46,138 nt of DNA from JAUNKE01 sp041853585 (GCA_041853585.1 JBGZSM010000051.1:1-46138); one strand, 5' to 3'. Shown: positions 8,406-16,975, numbered from the stretch's first letter. A program made the numbers and translations. The notes: generated by a model not told the origin, from the letters alone.

Positions 8406-9962
8406 ATGCCTGAGGTTAGGATTTTTCAAACGGACAAGACGATACATTGTGAAAAAGGCTCGAATTTACTAAAGGTATTGCAGGAGGCGGATATTTCGGT
8501 AAACAATGCCTGTAACGGCAAGGGAACTTGTGGAAAATGCAAAGTAGGCATTCGAAAATTGAAAGAGCCGTCCGAGCGGCAAATCGTATTATCCTGTCTG
8601 GAAACGATCTTTGAAGATGTTGAGATAGAACTTTTTTCGGAAGAAAAAGAGCACAAGGTGCTTACAAAAGGCTGGATGCCCGACTTCCAAAAGGACGATT
8701 TCAGCGATGGATACGGATTGGCGATTGATATCGGAACGACGACCGTTGTTGTGTCATTGGTCGATTTGCCGACGGGAAATATTTTAGCGGAAGCGGCTGC
8801 GCTCAATGCACAAAAAAAATTCGGAATGGATGTGCTTACGAGAATTACTTATGAATACGAAAATCCGGAGCAGGGAAAATCGGATTTGCAAAAAGCCATC
8901 GTGGAATCGCTCAATCAGATGATTCAAGATATCTGCAAAGAGGCGAAGGTATCCGAAAAAGAAATTGTGGAGATTGTTGTCGCAGCAAATTGCACAATGA
9001 CGCACATGCTGCTCGGTGTCGATGCGAGGTCAATCGGAAAATCTCCATATCAACCTCAGTTTTTGGATTCCAAAACTTTGTACGCGAAAGAAATCGGGAT
9101 TTGCGCCGACGAGCAGACCATTCTTTATTGTTTGCCGCAGGTTTCCGGTTATATCGGCGCGGATATCGTTGCGGGAACTTATATCAGTGAGTTGGAAAAA
9201 GAAAAAGGAAATGTATTGTTCATTGATATAGGAACCAATGGCGAAATTGTATTGGCATCCAACGGAAAACTGCTCTGCTGCTCCTGTGCCGCAGGACCTG
9301 CATTGGAGGGGATGAATATCAGCTCCGGAATGCGAGCGGCGGATGGGGCGATTGAAAATGTAATCATCTCGAAAGACGGAATAGAGATCGAGGTCATCGG
9401 GAATTCATCGCCACAAGGACTTTGTGGCAGCGGAATTTTGGCGGTGGTTCGAGAACTGCTGAAAACGGGAATCGTTAAAAGCTCCGGAGCTTTTATTAAG
9501 AAAGAATCTTTGGATGAGCAGGATTATCGTCATCCTTTGATTCAGATGAATGGCTCAAAGAGAGAATTGGTACTATCCGAGAATCCGAAGATTATTGTAA
9601 CGCAGGGAGATGTTCGTCAAGTTCAACTGGCGAAGGGAGCGATACTGTCGGGATTCATTGCGTTGCTCAACAAAGCGAATATCGAAATGAAAGATTTGAA
9701 GAAAGTCTATATAGCGGGACAGTTCGGTGCACATTTATCAAAAGATTTGTTGACCGGAGTAGGAATCTTGCCCAAAGAATTGGAAGAGCGACTGGTATAT
9801 ATTGGAAACTCATCCAAAACGGGAGCTTATATGGCATTGATGTCGTCCAATTCGAAATGCGAAATGGAAAAATTGGCAAAAAAAATGGATTATATGGAGC
9901 TCGCTGAAACCGAAAATTACGAAAAGATTTTCAGTCAAGCGATGATTTTTCCGAGTTATTGA
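8406..9962 (+). CDS. RACo-type reductive activator of corrinoid proteins
   Basis: This ATP-dependent activator reduces inactive Co(II) corrinoid back to Co(I). An N-terminal plant-type [2Fe-2S] domain has C36, C42, C45 and C64. The rest is an ASKHA-fold ATPase (DUF4445) with GLAIDIGTTT near 105 and FIDIGTNGE near 275, followed by CAAGPALEG. At 518 residues it is somewhat shorter than typical RACo proteins because the linker between the two parts is short. It is the last gene of the operon, 11 bases after the UroD-like gene and before a strong terminator. Its presence shows that the corrinoid works through Co(I) and is prone to oxidation. Confidence 0.92.
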   Translation: MPEVRIFQTDKTIHCEKGSNLLKVLQEADISVNNACNGKGTCGKCKVGIRKLKEPSERQIVLSCLETIFEDVEIELFSEEKEHKVLTKGWMPDFQKDDFSDGYGLAIDIGTTTVVVSLVDLPTGNILAEAAALNAQKKFGMDVLTRITYEYENPEQGKSDLQKAIVESLNQMIQDICKEAKVSEKEIVEIVVAANCTMTHMLLGVDARSIGKSPYQPQFLDSKTLYAKEIGICADEQTILYCLPQVSGYIGADIVAGTYISELEKEKGNVLFIDIGTNGEIVLASNGKLLCCSCAAGPALEGMNISSGMRAADGAIENVIISKDGIEIEVIGNSSPQGLCGSGILAVVRELLKTGIVKSSGAFIKKESLDEQDYRHPLIQMNGSKRELVLSENPKIIVTQGDVRQVQLAKGAILSGFIALLNKANIEMKDLKKVYIAGQFGAHLSKDLLTGVGILPKELEERLVYIGNSSKTGAYMALMSSNSKCEMEKLAKKMDYMELAETENYEKIFSQAMIFPSY

Positions 9963-9995
9963 ATTAAAAAACACAAATCTCCTGAATTCACATAT

Positions 9996-10038
9996 AGCAC
10001 AGAATTTCTTGAATCAAGAAGTTTTGTGCTTATCCTTT
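9996..10038 (+). terminator. Strong terminator after the corrinoid operon
   Basis: A 16-bp stem (9996-10011 with 10015-10030, including G-U pairs) has a 3-base loop, AAT, and is followed by TATCCTTTTTT. It closes the operon that begins at the cobalamin riboswitch. Confidence 0.88.
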
Positions 10039-10136
10039 TTTGAGAGCACAATATCTTGAGTTTTTTGCAATCTGTGATTGATAAAAGCGCATATATTTGA
10101 TAAAATAAAAAGAAAATAGAAAAACAGGAGGACCCG

Positions 10137-10895
10137 ATGATAAAATATATAGAAGAAATGTTGATCAATGCAGATCCGTCCTCAAATATAGTTGTTGACA
10201 ACGGATTTTTGATTCGTTGTTACAATACGAATAATCTATGCACAATCAATATGCTTGTTCATGAGCATGGTGCAAGATATGCGGATATTATAAAATCGCA
10301 TATTGAAAGACTGAGTAAATTGAGTATCAACCCATGCTATCGAATCGTACATGAATCATCTTATCAAAATTTGGATTTGGAACTGGTACGCAACGGTTTT
10401 GATGTGGTGGAGCGTGGAGCGGTCATGGCATTGCGTATTGAAAATATGGAGCGCGAGTTATTTGCTTTCGCCAACTTCTACGAGCAGGGGATCATGATTG
10501 ATGATGTGCTGACGGATGAGTGGATTGATGATTATCGTTATATGACGGGAATGGAAAAAGGACATGGCGATTTGTTTGAGAGCAATCTCAAAAATTCGTT
10601 GGAAGATAAAATGTTCTTCGTGCTTCTCCAAAAAGACCGCTTGATTGCGATGGGATATTCCACTTTCAGCGGCGAATATATGATTGTCAACGATATTTTC
10701 GTTGATGAGCGATATCGAAATCTGGATTATGGTAAAAGATTGCTCAAGGCGATGCTCATCAAAGGACTGCTTCGGGGATGCAAGGTGGCGCTTTGCGAAA
10801 TCCGAGAGGAGCAGGAGCATGCTCTCAAGATGATAACGCAGGAAGGATTTGAGCGTCTATACAGCTATCAGTATCGCGGAAAGAGTATTTTTTAG
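10137..10895 (+). CDS. GNAT-family N-acetyltransferase
   Basis: The 252-residue protein has a recognisable GNAT domain in its C-terminal half, about residues 120-250. The acetyl-CoA loop appears as IFVDERYRNLDYGKRLL, and a late EGFERLYSYQYRG strand resembles the family's C-terminal motif. The N-terminal half matches nothing I recognise and may be a divergent second GNAT-like unit. It starts at ATG after AGGAGG. It stands alone between a terminator and the infC promoter. The substrate is unknown. Confidence 0.72.
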   Translation: MIKYIEEMLINADPSSNIVVDNGFLIRCYNTNNLCTINMLVHEHGARYADIIKSHIERLSKLSINPCYRIVHESSYQNLDLELVRNGFDVVERGAVMALRIENMERELFAFANFYEQGIMIDDVLTDEWIDDYRYMTGMEKGHGDLFESNLKNSLEDKMFFVLLQKDRLIAMGYSTFSGEYMIVNDIFVDERYRNLDYGKRLLKAMLIKGLLRGCKVALCEIREEQEHALKMITQEGFERLYSYQYRGKSIF

Positions 10896-10903
10896 AAAAA
10901 AGA

Positions 10904-10932
10904 TTGACAAAACGCTTTGTCATCAGTATAAT
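10904..10932 (+). promoter_or_regulatory. Promoter of infC-rpmI-rplT
   Basis: A perfect TTGACA (10904-10909) and a perfect TATAAT (10927-10932) are separated by 17 bases. It lies just after the GNAT gene. Confidence 0.92.
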
Positions 10933-10937
10933 ATGTA

Positions 10938-11051
10938 GTGTTGATTAAGTAGAGGTCCGCTCTCACCCTACAACTTCGAGTTCATAGGGTTACGAAATTA
11001 TGAAGCAGATTCATTTTATTTTGGCGGATTTTTTTACAATCCGTCTTTTTT
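10938..11051 (+). promoter_or_regulatory. Ribosomal leader (L20-type) with terminator before infC
   Basis: The transcribed leader contains CCGCTCTCACCCTA, a short hairpin and TAGGGTTACGAA, in which CCCTA and TAGGG can pair. An 8-bp terminator stem follows (11023-11030 with 11038-11045) and then a run of T. The position and layout match the autoregulatory L20 leader of Firmicutes, where excess L20 favours termination. I assign it by recall of layout, not by a covariance model. Confidence 0.68.
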
Positions 11052-11087
11052 ATTGATTTTTTGATAATCAAAATTATGGAGGTGAAC

Positions 11088-11603
11088 ATTATCAAAGAGC
11101 AGCAAATCAATGAGCAAATTCGTGACAAGGAAATTCGTCTAATTGGTTCGGATGGTGAACAGTTAGGAATTATGTCGAGTCGAGACGCTCAAGCTTTGGC
11201 TAATGAAAAAAATCTTGATCTGGTAAAAATATCGCCTAATGCCAATCCACCGGTATGTAAAATAATGGATTACGGCAAGTATAAGTATGAGGCTTCAAAG
11301 AAGGAAAAAGAGGCTCGAAAAAAACAAAAAGTAGTTGTACTGAAAGAAATTCGACTTCGACCTTCGATTGAAGACAACGATTTGAAAACAAAGGCAAAGA
11401 ATGCAGCAAAATTCCTAGAGGCAGGAGATAAAGTCAAAGTGGCTGTTAGATTTCGAGGAAGAGAATTGGGCCATAAGGAAATTGGTTATCAGGTAATCAA
11501 GACTTTTGTTGAACTGGTTGGAGATGCCGGAACACCGGATAAGGATCCAAAATTTGAGGGCAATAACTTGGTTCTGACATTGGAACCAAAGAAAAAAATA
11601 TAA
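11088..11603 (+). CDS. infC: Translation initiation factor IF-3, probable AUU start
   Basis: IF-3 binds the 30S subunit, prevents premature 50S joining and checks the initiator tRNA and start codon. The N-terminal domain opens with NEQIRDKEIRLIG; the C-terminal domain holds VVLKEIRLRP and KVKVAVRFRGRE. I place the start at ATT 11088, five bases after GGAGG (11078-11082). The in-frame ATG at 11076 overlaps that ribosome site and has none of its own. ATC at 11091 is the alternative. An AUU start is the classic infC arrangement and allows IF-3 to limit its own translation. It is the first gene of the infC-rpmI-rplT operon. Confidence 0.94.
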   Translation: MIKEQQINEQIRDKEIRLIGSDGEQLGIMSSRDAQALANEKNLDLVKISPNANPPVCKIMDYGKYKYEASKKEKEARKKQKVVVLKEIRLRPSIEDNDLKTKAKNAAKFLEAGDKVKVAVRFRGRELGHKEIGYQVIKTFVELVGDAGTPDKDPKFEGNNLVLTLEPKKKI

Positions 11604-11616
11604 GGAGGATGAAGTT

Positions 11617-11814
11617 ATGCCAAAAATGAAAACTCATCGTGGAGCGAACAAGCGATTCAAAGCAACTGGAAGTGGTAAGTTAAAGAGAGCAAAAGCTTTC
11701 AAAAGACATATACTGACTAAGAAAAGTGCTAAGACAAAAAGAAACCTTAGACAAGCAGGTATTGTAACAAAAGGTGATCAATCAAGAATTGAAAGATTGC
11801 TACCATATATCTAG
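11617..11814 (+). CDS. rpmI: 50S ribosomal protein L35
   Basis: The 65-residue basic protein starts PKMKTHRGANKRFK, with KRHILTKKS in the middle, as expected for L35. It is a structural part of the large subunit. It lies 13 bases after infC and 12 before rplT, each with a clear GGAGG, and is regulated with them through the leader upstream of infC. Confidence 0.98.
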   Translation: MPKMKTHRGANKRFKATGSGKLKRAKAFKRHILTKKSAKTKRNLRQAGIVTKGDQSRIERLLPYI

Positions 11815-11826
11815 GAGGAGGCTGAC

Positions 11827-12183
11827 ATGGCAAGAGTAAAAAGAGCGTTAAACGCACGAAAAAAACATAAAAAAGTATTGAAATTGGCAAAAGGATTCAG
11901 AGGGGCAAGAAGCAAACTGTTCAGACCGGCGAATGAATTCGTGATGAAATCCCTTGCACATTCATATAAAGGAAGAAAGCTTAAGAAAAGAGATTTCCGT
12001 AAACTTTGGATCGCAAGAATCAATGCGGGAACAAGACAATATGGACTGAGCTATTCAAAATTTATGAACGGCTTGAAAAAATCCAATATCAATATCAATA
12101 GAAAAATGCTTTCTGAAATGGCAATTCATGATGCGGAAGGTTTCAAGCAATTAGTGGAAACTGCAAAGAAAGCTCTAGCTTAA
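11827..12183 (+). CDS. rplT: 50S ribosomal protein L20
   Basis: The 118-residue protein is typical L20: it starts ARVKRALNARKKHKK and contains KGFRGARSKLFR and RDFRKLWIARINA. It is needed for early assembly of the 50S subunit and, in Firmicutes, represses its own operon by binding the leader. A terminator follows 8 bases after the stop. Confidence 0.98.
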   Translation: MARVKRALNARKKHKKVLKLAKGFRGARSKLFRPANEFVMKSLAHSYKGRKLKKRDFRKLWIARINAGTRQYGLSYSKFMNGLKKSNININRKMLSEMAIHDAEGFKQLVETAKKALA

Positions 12184-12191
12184 TCAATCGG

Positions 12192-12216
12192 GGATGTAGA
12201 ATTACATCCTTTTTTG
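12192..12216 (+). terminator. Terminator of infC-rpmI-rplT
   Basis: A 7-bp stem, GGATGTA (12192-12198) with TACATCC (12203-12209), has loop GAAT and is followed by seven T residues. Confidence 0.88.
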
Positions 12217-12369
12217 TTGCTCAAAAATCTCAATCGAAGCGGGTTGAACAGATAGGCAAAGTAAAAAGCGATTGTTCGATTGCAAATGAAATTGCTTTGT
12301 CTTATAATAAGATAAACGCTTGGAGAAATAATCTCGCAAAGCAATGTCAAACGAATAGCTTTTAGAAGA

Positions 12370-12414
12370 GCCGGTTAACAACCTTTCTTATTTTAACAGC
12401 TTGTAGGGGATGGG
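12370..12414 (+). repeat. Structured intergenic repeat, copy 1
   Basis: A 45-base element is repeated ungapped at 42349-42393, 36 of 45 positions identical by hand count. It can fold as AGC/GCT (12370-12372 with 12400-12402), an internal loop CG/A, then GTTAA/TTAAC (12375-12379 with 12394-12398) closing a 14-base loop. An invariant TTGTAGGG(G/A)ATGG tail follows. It sits inside the 12217-12562 gap, where I otherwise see no gene. Confidence 0.6.
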
Positions 12415-12562
12415 GTCAGTAAGTTCGGTTCGAAACCCTGCCGTTCCAATGGAACAAATTTATTCCTATGGACATTTTATCGGGTATTATTGGAGATTTC
12501 AAAGAGCGTAAATGTTTGAGAACGAATTGCTCAGATACGATTAGGAAAATTTTGTAAATGAT

Positions 12563-13393
12563 ATGATGCGAAAAAAGAATTTTATAAGAAAGATTTGTCT
12601 TTGCTTAAGCATGCTGCTTGTTTTTCAGACGGTTGCGTGCGGCAAAGAGAAAAAGGACTACGGTGTATTCATCGGACTTGAGCCGGAAAGCTTGGAGCAG
12701 CTTTTTGACTACAAGAAGGTGGTCATCGATGCGAGCTATTATTCCAAAGATGATATCGAGCGATTGCACCAACATGGCGTTAAGGTGTATTCTTATTTGA
12801 ATATCGGCTCGCTGGAAGAATTTCGCGATTTTTATGATGAGTTTGAGCATCTGATAATCGGCGACTACAAAAACTGGGATGATGAGCATTGGGTTGATGT
12901 CTCGGATGAAGGATGGCAGAAGAATATCGATTTGCAAGCGCAAGATTTTGTTCAAAAAGGAGTGGACGGATTTTTCTTGGATAATGCGGATGTGTATTAT
13001 CACTTTCCGGATGAAAAAATCTTTCGAGGGCTGCTGTCGATTTTTGTGAATTTAAATCGCTTGGAAAAAGAGCTGATGGTCAATGGCGGTGACTTTTTTG
13101 TCACAAAAGCTTTGCTTGAAGAGCAAAATCCGTCGATACGAATCGATGCGGTCAATCAGGAATGTGTTTTTACGAATATTGATTTTGAGAAAAAAGAATT
13201 GATTCTTCAAGAGGAAGAAACTTCGAATTACTACAAGGAATATTTACAAAAATGCAAGCGGAAAAAGATTGAGATTTACCTGACCGAATATGCAGAAGGC
13301 AAATCCGACGAGAAGGAAATTGCCGAATATTGCAAGCAGCATGGATATGAATATTTTATTTCGGAAAGCATCAATCTGGACGATGCGCGGTAA
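12563..13393 (+). CDS. Lipoprotein with GH114/TM1410-like domain (endo-alpha-1,4-polygalactosaminidase family)
   Basis: This 276-residue exported protein has a basic N-terminus, a hydrophobic stretch and a lipobox-like TVAC, so it is probably acylated at C26 and anchored outside the membrane. The mature part resembles the TM1410/GH114 TIM barrel: KKVVIDASYYSKDDIERLHQHG, then YSYLNIGSLEEFRDF, WVDVSDEGWQ and VDGFFLDNADVYYHF, where the family places its acidic active-site residues. Related domains cleave galactosamine-containing polymers, so a role in cell-surface polysaccharide is plausible but not shown. The ribosome site is weak. It lies 100 bases before a three-gene ABC-2 exporter and may belong with it. 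Confidence 0.72.
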   Translation: MMRKKNFIRKICLCLSMLLVFQTVACGKEKKDYGVFIGLEPESLEQLFDYKKVVIDASYYSKDDIERLHQHGVKVYSYLNIGSLEEFRDFYDEFEHLIIGDYKNWDDEHWVDVSDEGWQKNIDLQAQDFVQKGVDGFFLDNADVYYHFPDEKIFRGLLSIFVNLNRLEKELMVNGGDFFVTKALLEEQNPSIRIDAVNQECVFTNIDFEKKELILQEEETSNYYKEYLQKCKRKKIEIYLTEYAEGKSDEKEIAEYCKQHGYEYFISESINLDDAR

Positions 13394-13493
13394 GCAATTT
13401 TGAGGTTTGAAGAATCCGCTCTGATTAAAAGGCGGCGGCTTTGTATCACAAGGTAATATTTTAAGCAGATTTCTATTCGTTTTGGTGGCAAAT

Positions 13494-14453
13494 ATGCAAA
13501 TAAAATGTGACGATATTTCAAAAGTCTATCGACTGAAATTAAATAAGGCTTCTTCAAAGGACATTACCGCTTTGAAAAATATTTCTTTTGCGATAGAAAG
13601 CGGAGAAATAGTGGGGCTGATCGGCTTGAACGGCGCCGGAAAATCGACGCTGATTAAGATTATTTGCGGTGTTCTTCATCCGACTTCGGGAAGAATTGAG
13701 ATTATACAAGACGGCAAGGCTTTATCCAAAGATGTAACCAAACAATATGTCGGGGTTTTGTTCGGTCATCGCGGGCAATTGTGGAATGATTTGTATGTCG
13801 AGGATTCCTTTCAATTGATACGAGACATTTACAATATCTCCAAAGAAAATTACTCCGAGCGGATGAGGATGCTCAATGATTTTTTGGATTTTGAGGAATT
13901 TTTGAAAAGGCCGCTCAGGCAACTGAGCCTCGGACAGAAGATGAAATGTGAAATTGCAGCGGTATTGTTGCCTGCTCCGAAAATTTTGCTTCTTGATGAG
14001 GCGACTCTCGGCTTGGATATACTGGTCAAAGATAAAATTTTTAATGCGCTCAACTATTTTCACGAAATCGACAACAATACGATTATCTACACTTCACATG
14101 ACTTGTCGGATATCGACAGAATGTGCCGCCGGGTGCTGATATTGCATGAGGGCAAAATTGTTTTTGACGATTCGAGTCGGGAATTGAAAAGAAGATACGC
14201 CGGCGAATATATTATTTGTGCGAAGAATGTCCAAAAATCATGTACCATCGAGAAAATCCAAAAAGCGTTGGAGAATCGTTTTATCAAAGTATATAACGAA
14301 GGCGATGATTATTATTTCGTGATTCATCACGAGGAACTTTGTCGATTCAATTATTTTAAAGCATTGGAAGAATTGCTTTCGCCGGATTCGTTTGAGCTCG
14401 GCACTTTGAAATTTGAACAGATAATAAAAAATCTGTATGAGGTTTTGAAATGA
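13494..14453 (+). CDS. ABC-2 exporter ATP-binding protein (COG4586 type)
   Basis: The 319-residue cytoplasmic ATPase of an exporter has Walker A GLNGAGKST, the signature LSLGQ and Walker B ILLLDEATLGLD, followed by the switch histidine in YTSHDLSD. The C-terminal extension of about 85 residues after the ATPase core is normal in this group. The start is the ATG at 13494, because GGTGG precedes it; an in-frame TTG at 13482 lacks a site. It overlaps the next gene by ATGA, so it is translationally coupled to its membrane partners. The cargo is unknown. Confidence 0.9.
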   Translation: MQIKCDDISKVYRLKLNKASSKDITALKNISFAIESGEIVGLIGLNGAGKSTLIKIICGVLHPTSGRIEIIQDGKALSKDVTKQYVGVLFGHRGQLWNDLYVEDSFQLIRDIYNISKENYSERMRMLNDFLDFEEFLKRPLRQLSLGQKMKCEIAAVLLPAPKILLLDEATLGLDILVKDKIFNALNYFHEIDNNTIIYTSHDLSDIDRMCRRVLILHEGKIVFDDSSRELKRRYAGEYIICAKNVQKSCTIEKIQKALENRFIKVYNEGDDYYFVIHHEELCRFNYFKALEELLSPDSFELGTLKFEQIIKNLYEVLK

Positions 14454-15235
14454 TTTGTAAACGGAATCCGTATCGAGGCTTTTTCCGCGCCGGAATAAAA
14501 ATTCAAACGATGGACTTCGGAATATTGTTCGATTTGGTTATCAAGATGAGTTTAAGATATCTGATACTGACATTTTTGTGGACTGCAATTTTCAACAATC
14601 AATCGTCAATATCCGTTTGGGATTTCCAATCCTTTCATAAATATATTGCGGCGATGGTATTTGCAACTTCCTTGTTTTCCTATCCGAATATTTATTTTGT
14701 AAGCAGGGAGATAAAAACGGGAAATATTGTAAATGCATTGTCTAAACCCTACAATTATCCTTTGTCGATATTTATGAAAAATCTCGGTATCGTCTTTTTC
14801 AATTTTTTATTGCTCAGTCCGGTATTTTTTATCTATGCGACTGTGTTTTCTTCGGCGAGCATAAAAGAATGGACTCTATTTTTGTTGTCTCTGATTTTGG
14901 GAAGCATCACCTACATATTGTTTGACATCAATATGGCGCTGTTGACTTTTTGGACGGAATCGGACTGGGGCATTTCATTGCTGAAAAATGCAATTATATT
15001 TTTCTTCACCGGCAGATTATTTCCACTCGATTTTTTACCGAGCGGAATATATCATATTTTTAAAAAGATGCCTTTCGCCGGCATGACTTATATACCGGTT
15101 TTATTTTTTACCGGGAAAGAAAATGGGATGATCGGATTTTATGTCCTTCAGCTCGTATGGATAATAATATTTTTTATAACGATGCAAATTCTATTTCATA
15201 AACTGGAAAAAAATGTTAATCTAAATGGAGGATAG
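14450..15235 (+). CDS. ABC-2 family exporter permease (COG4587/COG3694 type)
   Basis: The 261-residue integral membrane protein has about six hydrophobic segments, including YLILTFLWTAIF, NFLLLSPVFFIYATVF and LLSLILGSITYILF. Its start overlaps the ATPase gene by four bases. ATPase plus two dissimilar permeases is the standard composition of this exporter group, in which the two permeases form a heterodimer. Members have been linked to export of toxic organic compounds or surface polymers. Confidence 0.85.
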   Translation: MICKRNPYRGFFRAGIKIQTMDFGILFDLVIKMSLRYLILTFLWTAIFNNQSSISVWDFQSFHKYIAAMVFATSLFSYPNIYFVSREIKTGNIVNALSKPYNYPLSIFMKNLGIVFFNFLLLSPVFFIYATVFSSASIKEWTLFLLSLILGSITYILFDINMALLTFWTESDWGISLLKNAIIFFFTGRLFPLDFLPSGIYHIFKKMPFAGMTYIPVLFFTGKENGMIGFYVLQLVWIIIFFITMQILFHKLEKNVNLNGG

Positions 15236-15236
15236 C

Positions 15237-16025
15237 ATGAGCGGATTTTTTCGAAGCATGAAGATTTTTGTGATGTTTATAAAATACAATTTGAAATCCG
15301 GACTCGCCTTTTCAAAAGATATGAAAATCGGATTGTTTGTCGTGTTGACAACAACTGTGTTGCAACTTTTATCGCTGGGAATTCTCTTTCAAAATTTTAA
15401 TCGGATCGGTGACTGGAGTTATAGGGATATGTTGTTTCTGTTTTCGATTTACTCGATAAACATCAATCTGTTTCAATACTTTTTCGGGAATTTCAGAAAT
15501 CTGAAGAAGTATATTTTCAATGGGGAATTGGAAGTGTTTTTGACAAAGCCGATGGACAGCATGCTGATGATACGCTTTCGAGAACTGAGTGTAGAATCCG
15601 TTATCGGAGCGATAATCGGGTTGTTGATTTTTATCTATTGTTGTATGAGTATCAAGATAAGGTTTTGGACGCTGCTCAATGCATTGCTCTTTTCTTTTAC
15701 AGGTATTCTACTGCTTTACTCGCTGGTTTTGGTATGCCAAAGCTTTTTGTTTTATTCCGGTTATCGCTACACGCCGTATGATTCGCTGATGGAATTGATA
15801 GGCTTTTCGAGATATCCGGTTTCGATATTCGGAGCGCTCGGGCGAGTTCTGCTTGGGACAGTGATTCCGATTGCTTTCTTGGGCGCTACTCCGGCGAGCC
15901 TATTGTTCAACAAGGATGAATTTGTTTTTGATATCATACCGTTTTTTTCAGTTCTTGTCATTTTTATCCTGTCTAAAATTCTCTTTTGCAAATCGCTGAA
16001 GAGATATGACGGATTGGGGAACTGA
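15237..16025 (+). CDS. ABC-2 family exporter permease, second subunit
   Basis: The 262-residue membrane protein has about six predicted spans, such as LFVVLTTTVLQLLSLGILF, VIGAIIGLLIFIYCCM and IIPFFSVLVIFILSKILF. I start it at ATG 15237, which follows GGAGG; the in-frame ATG at 15225 contains that site itself. It overlaps the end of the preceding permease gene's region by only a base or two and is the third subunit of the exporter. No terminator is evident before the sirtuin gene. Confidence 0.85.
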   Translation: MSGFFRSMKIFVMFIKYNLKSGLAFSKDMKIGLFVVLTTTVLQLLSLGILFQNFNRIGDWSYRDMLFLFSIYSININLFQYFFGNFRNLKKYIFNGELEVFLTKPMDSMLMIRFRELSVESVIGAIIGLLIFIYCCMSIKIRFWTLLNALLFSFTGILLLYSLVLVCQSFLFYSGYRYTPYDSLMELIGFSRYPVSIFGALGRVLLGTVIPIAFLGATPASLLFNKDEFVFDIIPFFSVLVIFILSKILFCKSLKRYDGLGN

Positions 16026-16092
16026 TTGAGGGGAAGTTTGGAGTTAAACCTTGAGATGATTCCAAGGATTCTCTAAACGGAAGGAGGTTTTT

Positions 16093-16809
16093 ATGAGCGA
16101 TATTGAAAGATTGCAACAGATGGTGGATGAGTCGCAAAGAATCGTATTTTTCGGTGGAGCGGGCGTTTCGACGGAGAGCGGTATTCCGGATTTTCGAAGC
16201 GTGGACGGATTGTATAATTTGAAATATAAATTTCCGCCGGAGACGATTCTGTCGCACAGCTTTTTTGTGACTCATCCGAGTGATTTCTTTGAGTTTTATC
16301 GAGACAAAATTATTGTCCGTGATGCAAAACCGAACAAGGCGCATTACAAATTGGCGGAGCTTGAAAAGCAAGGGAAGCTGTCGGCGGTAATTACCCAAAA
16401 TATCGACGGCTTGCATCAGATGGCGGGAAGCGAAAATGTGATTGAATTGCACGGCTCGATTCAGCGAAACTATTGCATGCGATGTAAGAAGAGCTATGAT
16501 TTGGATTTTGTGGATACTGCGAAAGATATTCCGCATTGCGAATGTGGCGGAACGGTCAAACCTGATGTGGTGCTCTATGAAGAAGGATTGGATACCGACA
16601 CGATTCACTCGGCGATTTATCATATTCAACATGCCGACCTTCTGATTATCGGAGGAACCTCGCTCGCCGTTTATCCGGCTGCGGGCATCATTGATTATTT
16701 CAAAGGAAAATACATTGTACTCATCAATCGCGATGCCACTCCGAGAGACTATATTGCGGATTTGATTATTCGTGAAAAAATCGGAGAGGTGCTCGGACAA
16801 ATTCATTAG
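16093..16809 (+). CDS. cobB: NAD-dependent protein deacylase (sirtuin)
   Basis: The 238-residue sirtuin removes acyl groups from lysines using NAD+. The NAD-binding motif GAGVSTESGIPDFRS is near residue 19. TQNIDGLH is near 101 and the catalytic histidine lies in ELHGS near 119. A CxxC...CxC zinc cluster (CMRC and CEC) and GGTSLAVYPA near 190 complete the family. It has AAGGAGG before the ATG. It is probably an independent cytoplasmic enzyme affecting metabolic enzymes such as acetyl-CoA synthetases, but no target is encoded nearby. Confidence 0.95.
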   Translation: MSDIERLQQMVDESQRIVFFGGAGVSTESGIPDFRSVDGLYNLKYKFPPETILSHSFFVTHPSDFFEFYRDKIIVRDAKPNKAHYKLAELEKQGKLSAVITQNIDGLHQMAGSENVIELHGSIQRNYCMRCKKSYDLDFVDTAKDIPHCECGGTVKPDVVLYEEGLDTDTIHSAIYHIQHADLLIIGGTSLAVYPAAGIIDYFKGKYIVLINRDATPRDYIADLIIREKIGEVLGQIH

Positions 16810-16975
16810 AAAACCTCTTGTCCGTATTTTTGCAAAGTCTTGTTTTTTCGTTCTTTCCAAAGAAATCAAAGATGATTTGGCAAAGCCGGAAGGATTTGTA
16901 AAAATAGCAAAAAATAATGTACTTATTTTGCAAAAGGTTGTATAATGAATAGGGATAAATTGACAAGGAGTGCAA

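Noticed and set aside
12430..12460. tRNA-like segment GGTTCGAAACC followed by CCGTTCCA
   Set aside because: The T-loop motif is present but the flanking bases do not form a 5-bp T stem, and no acceptor, D or anticodon arm is visible upstream.
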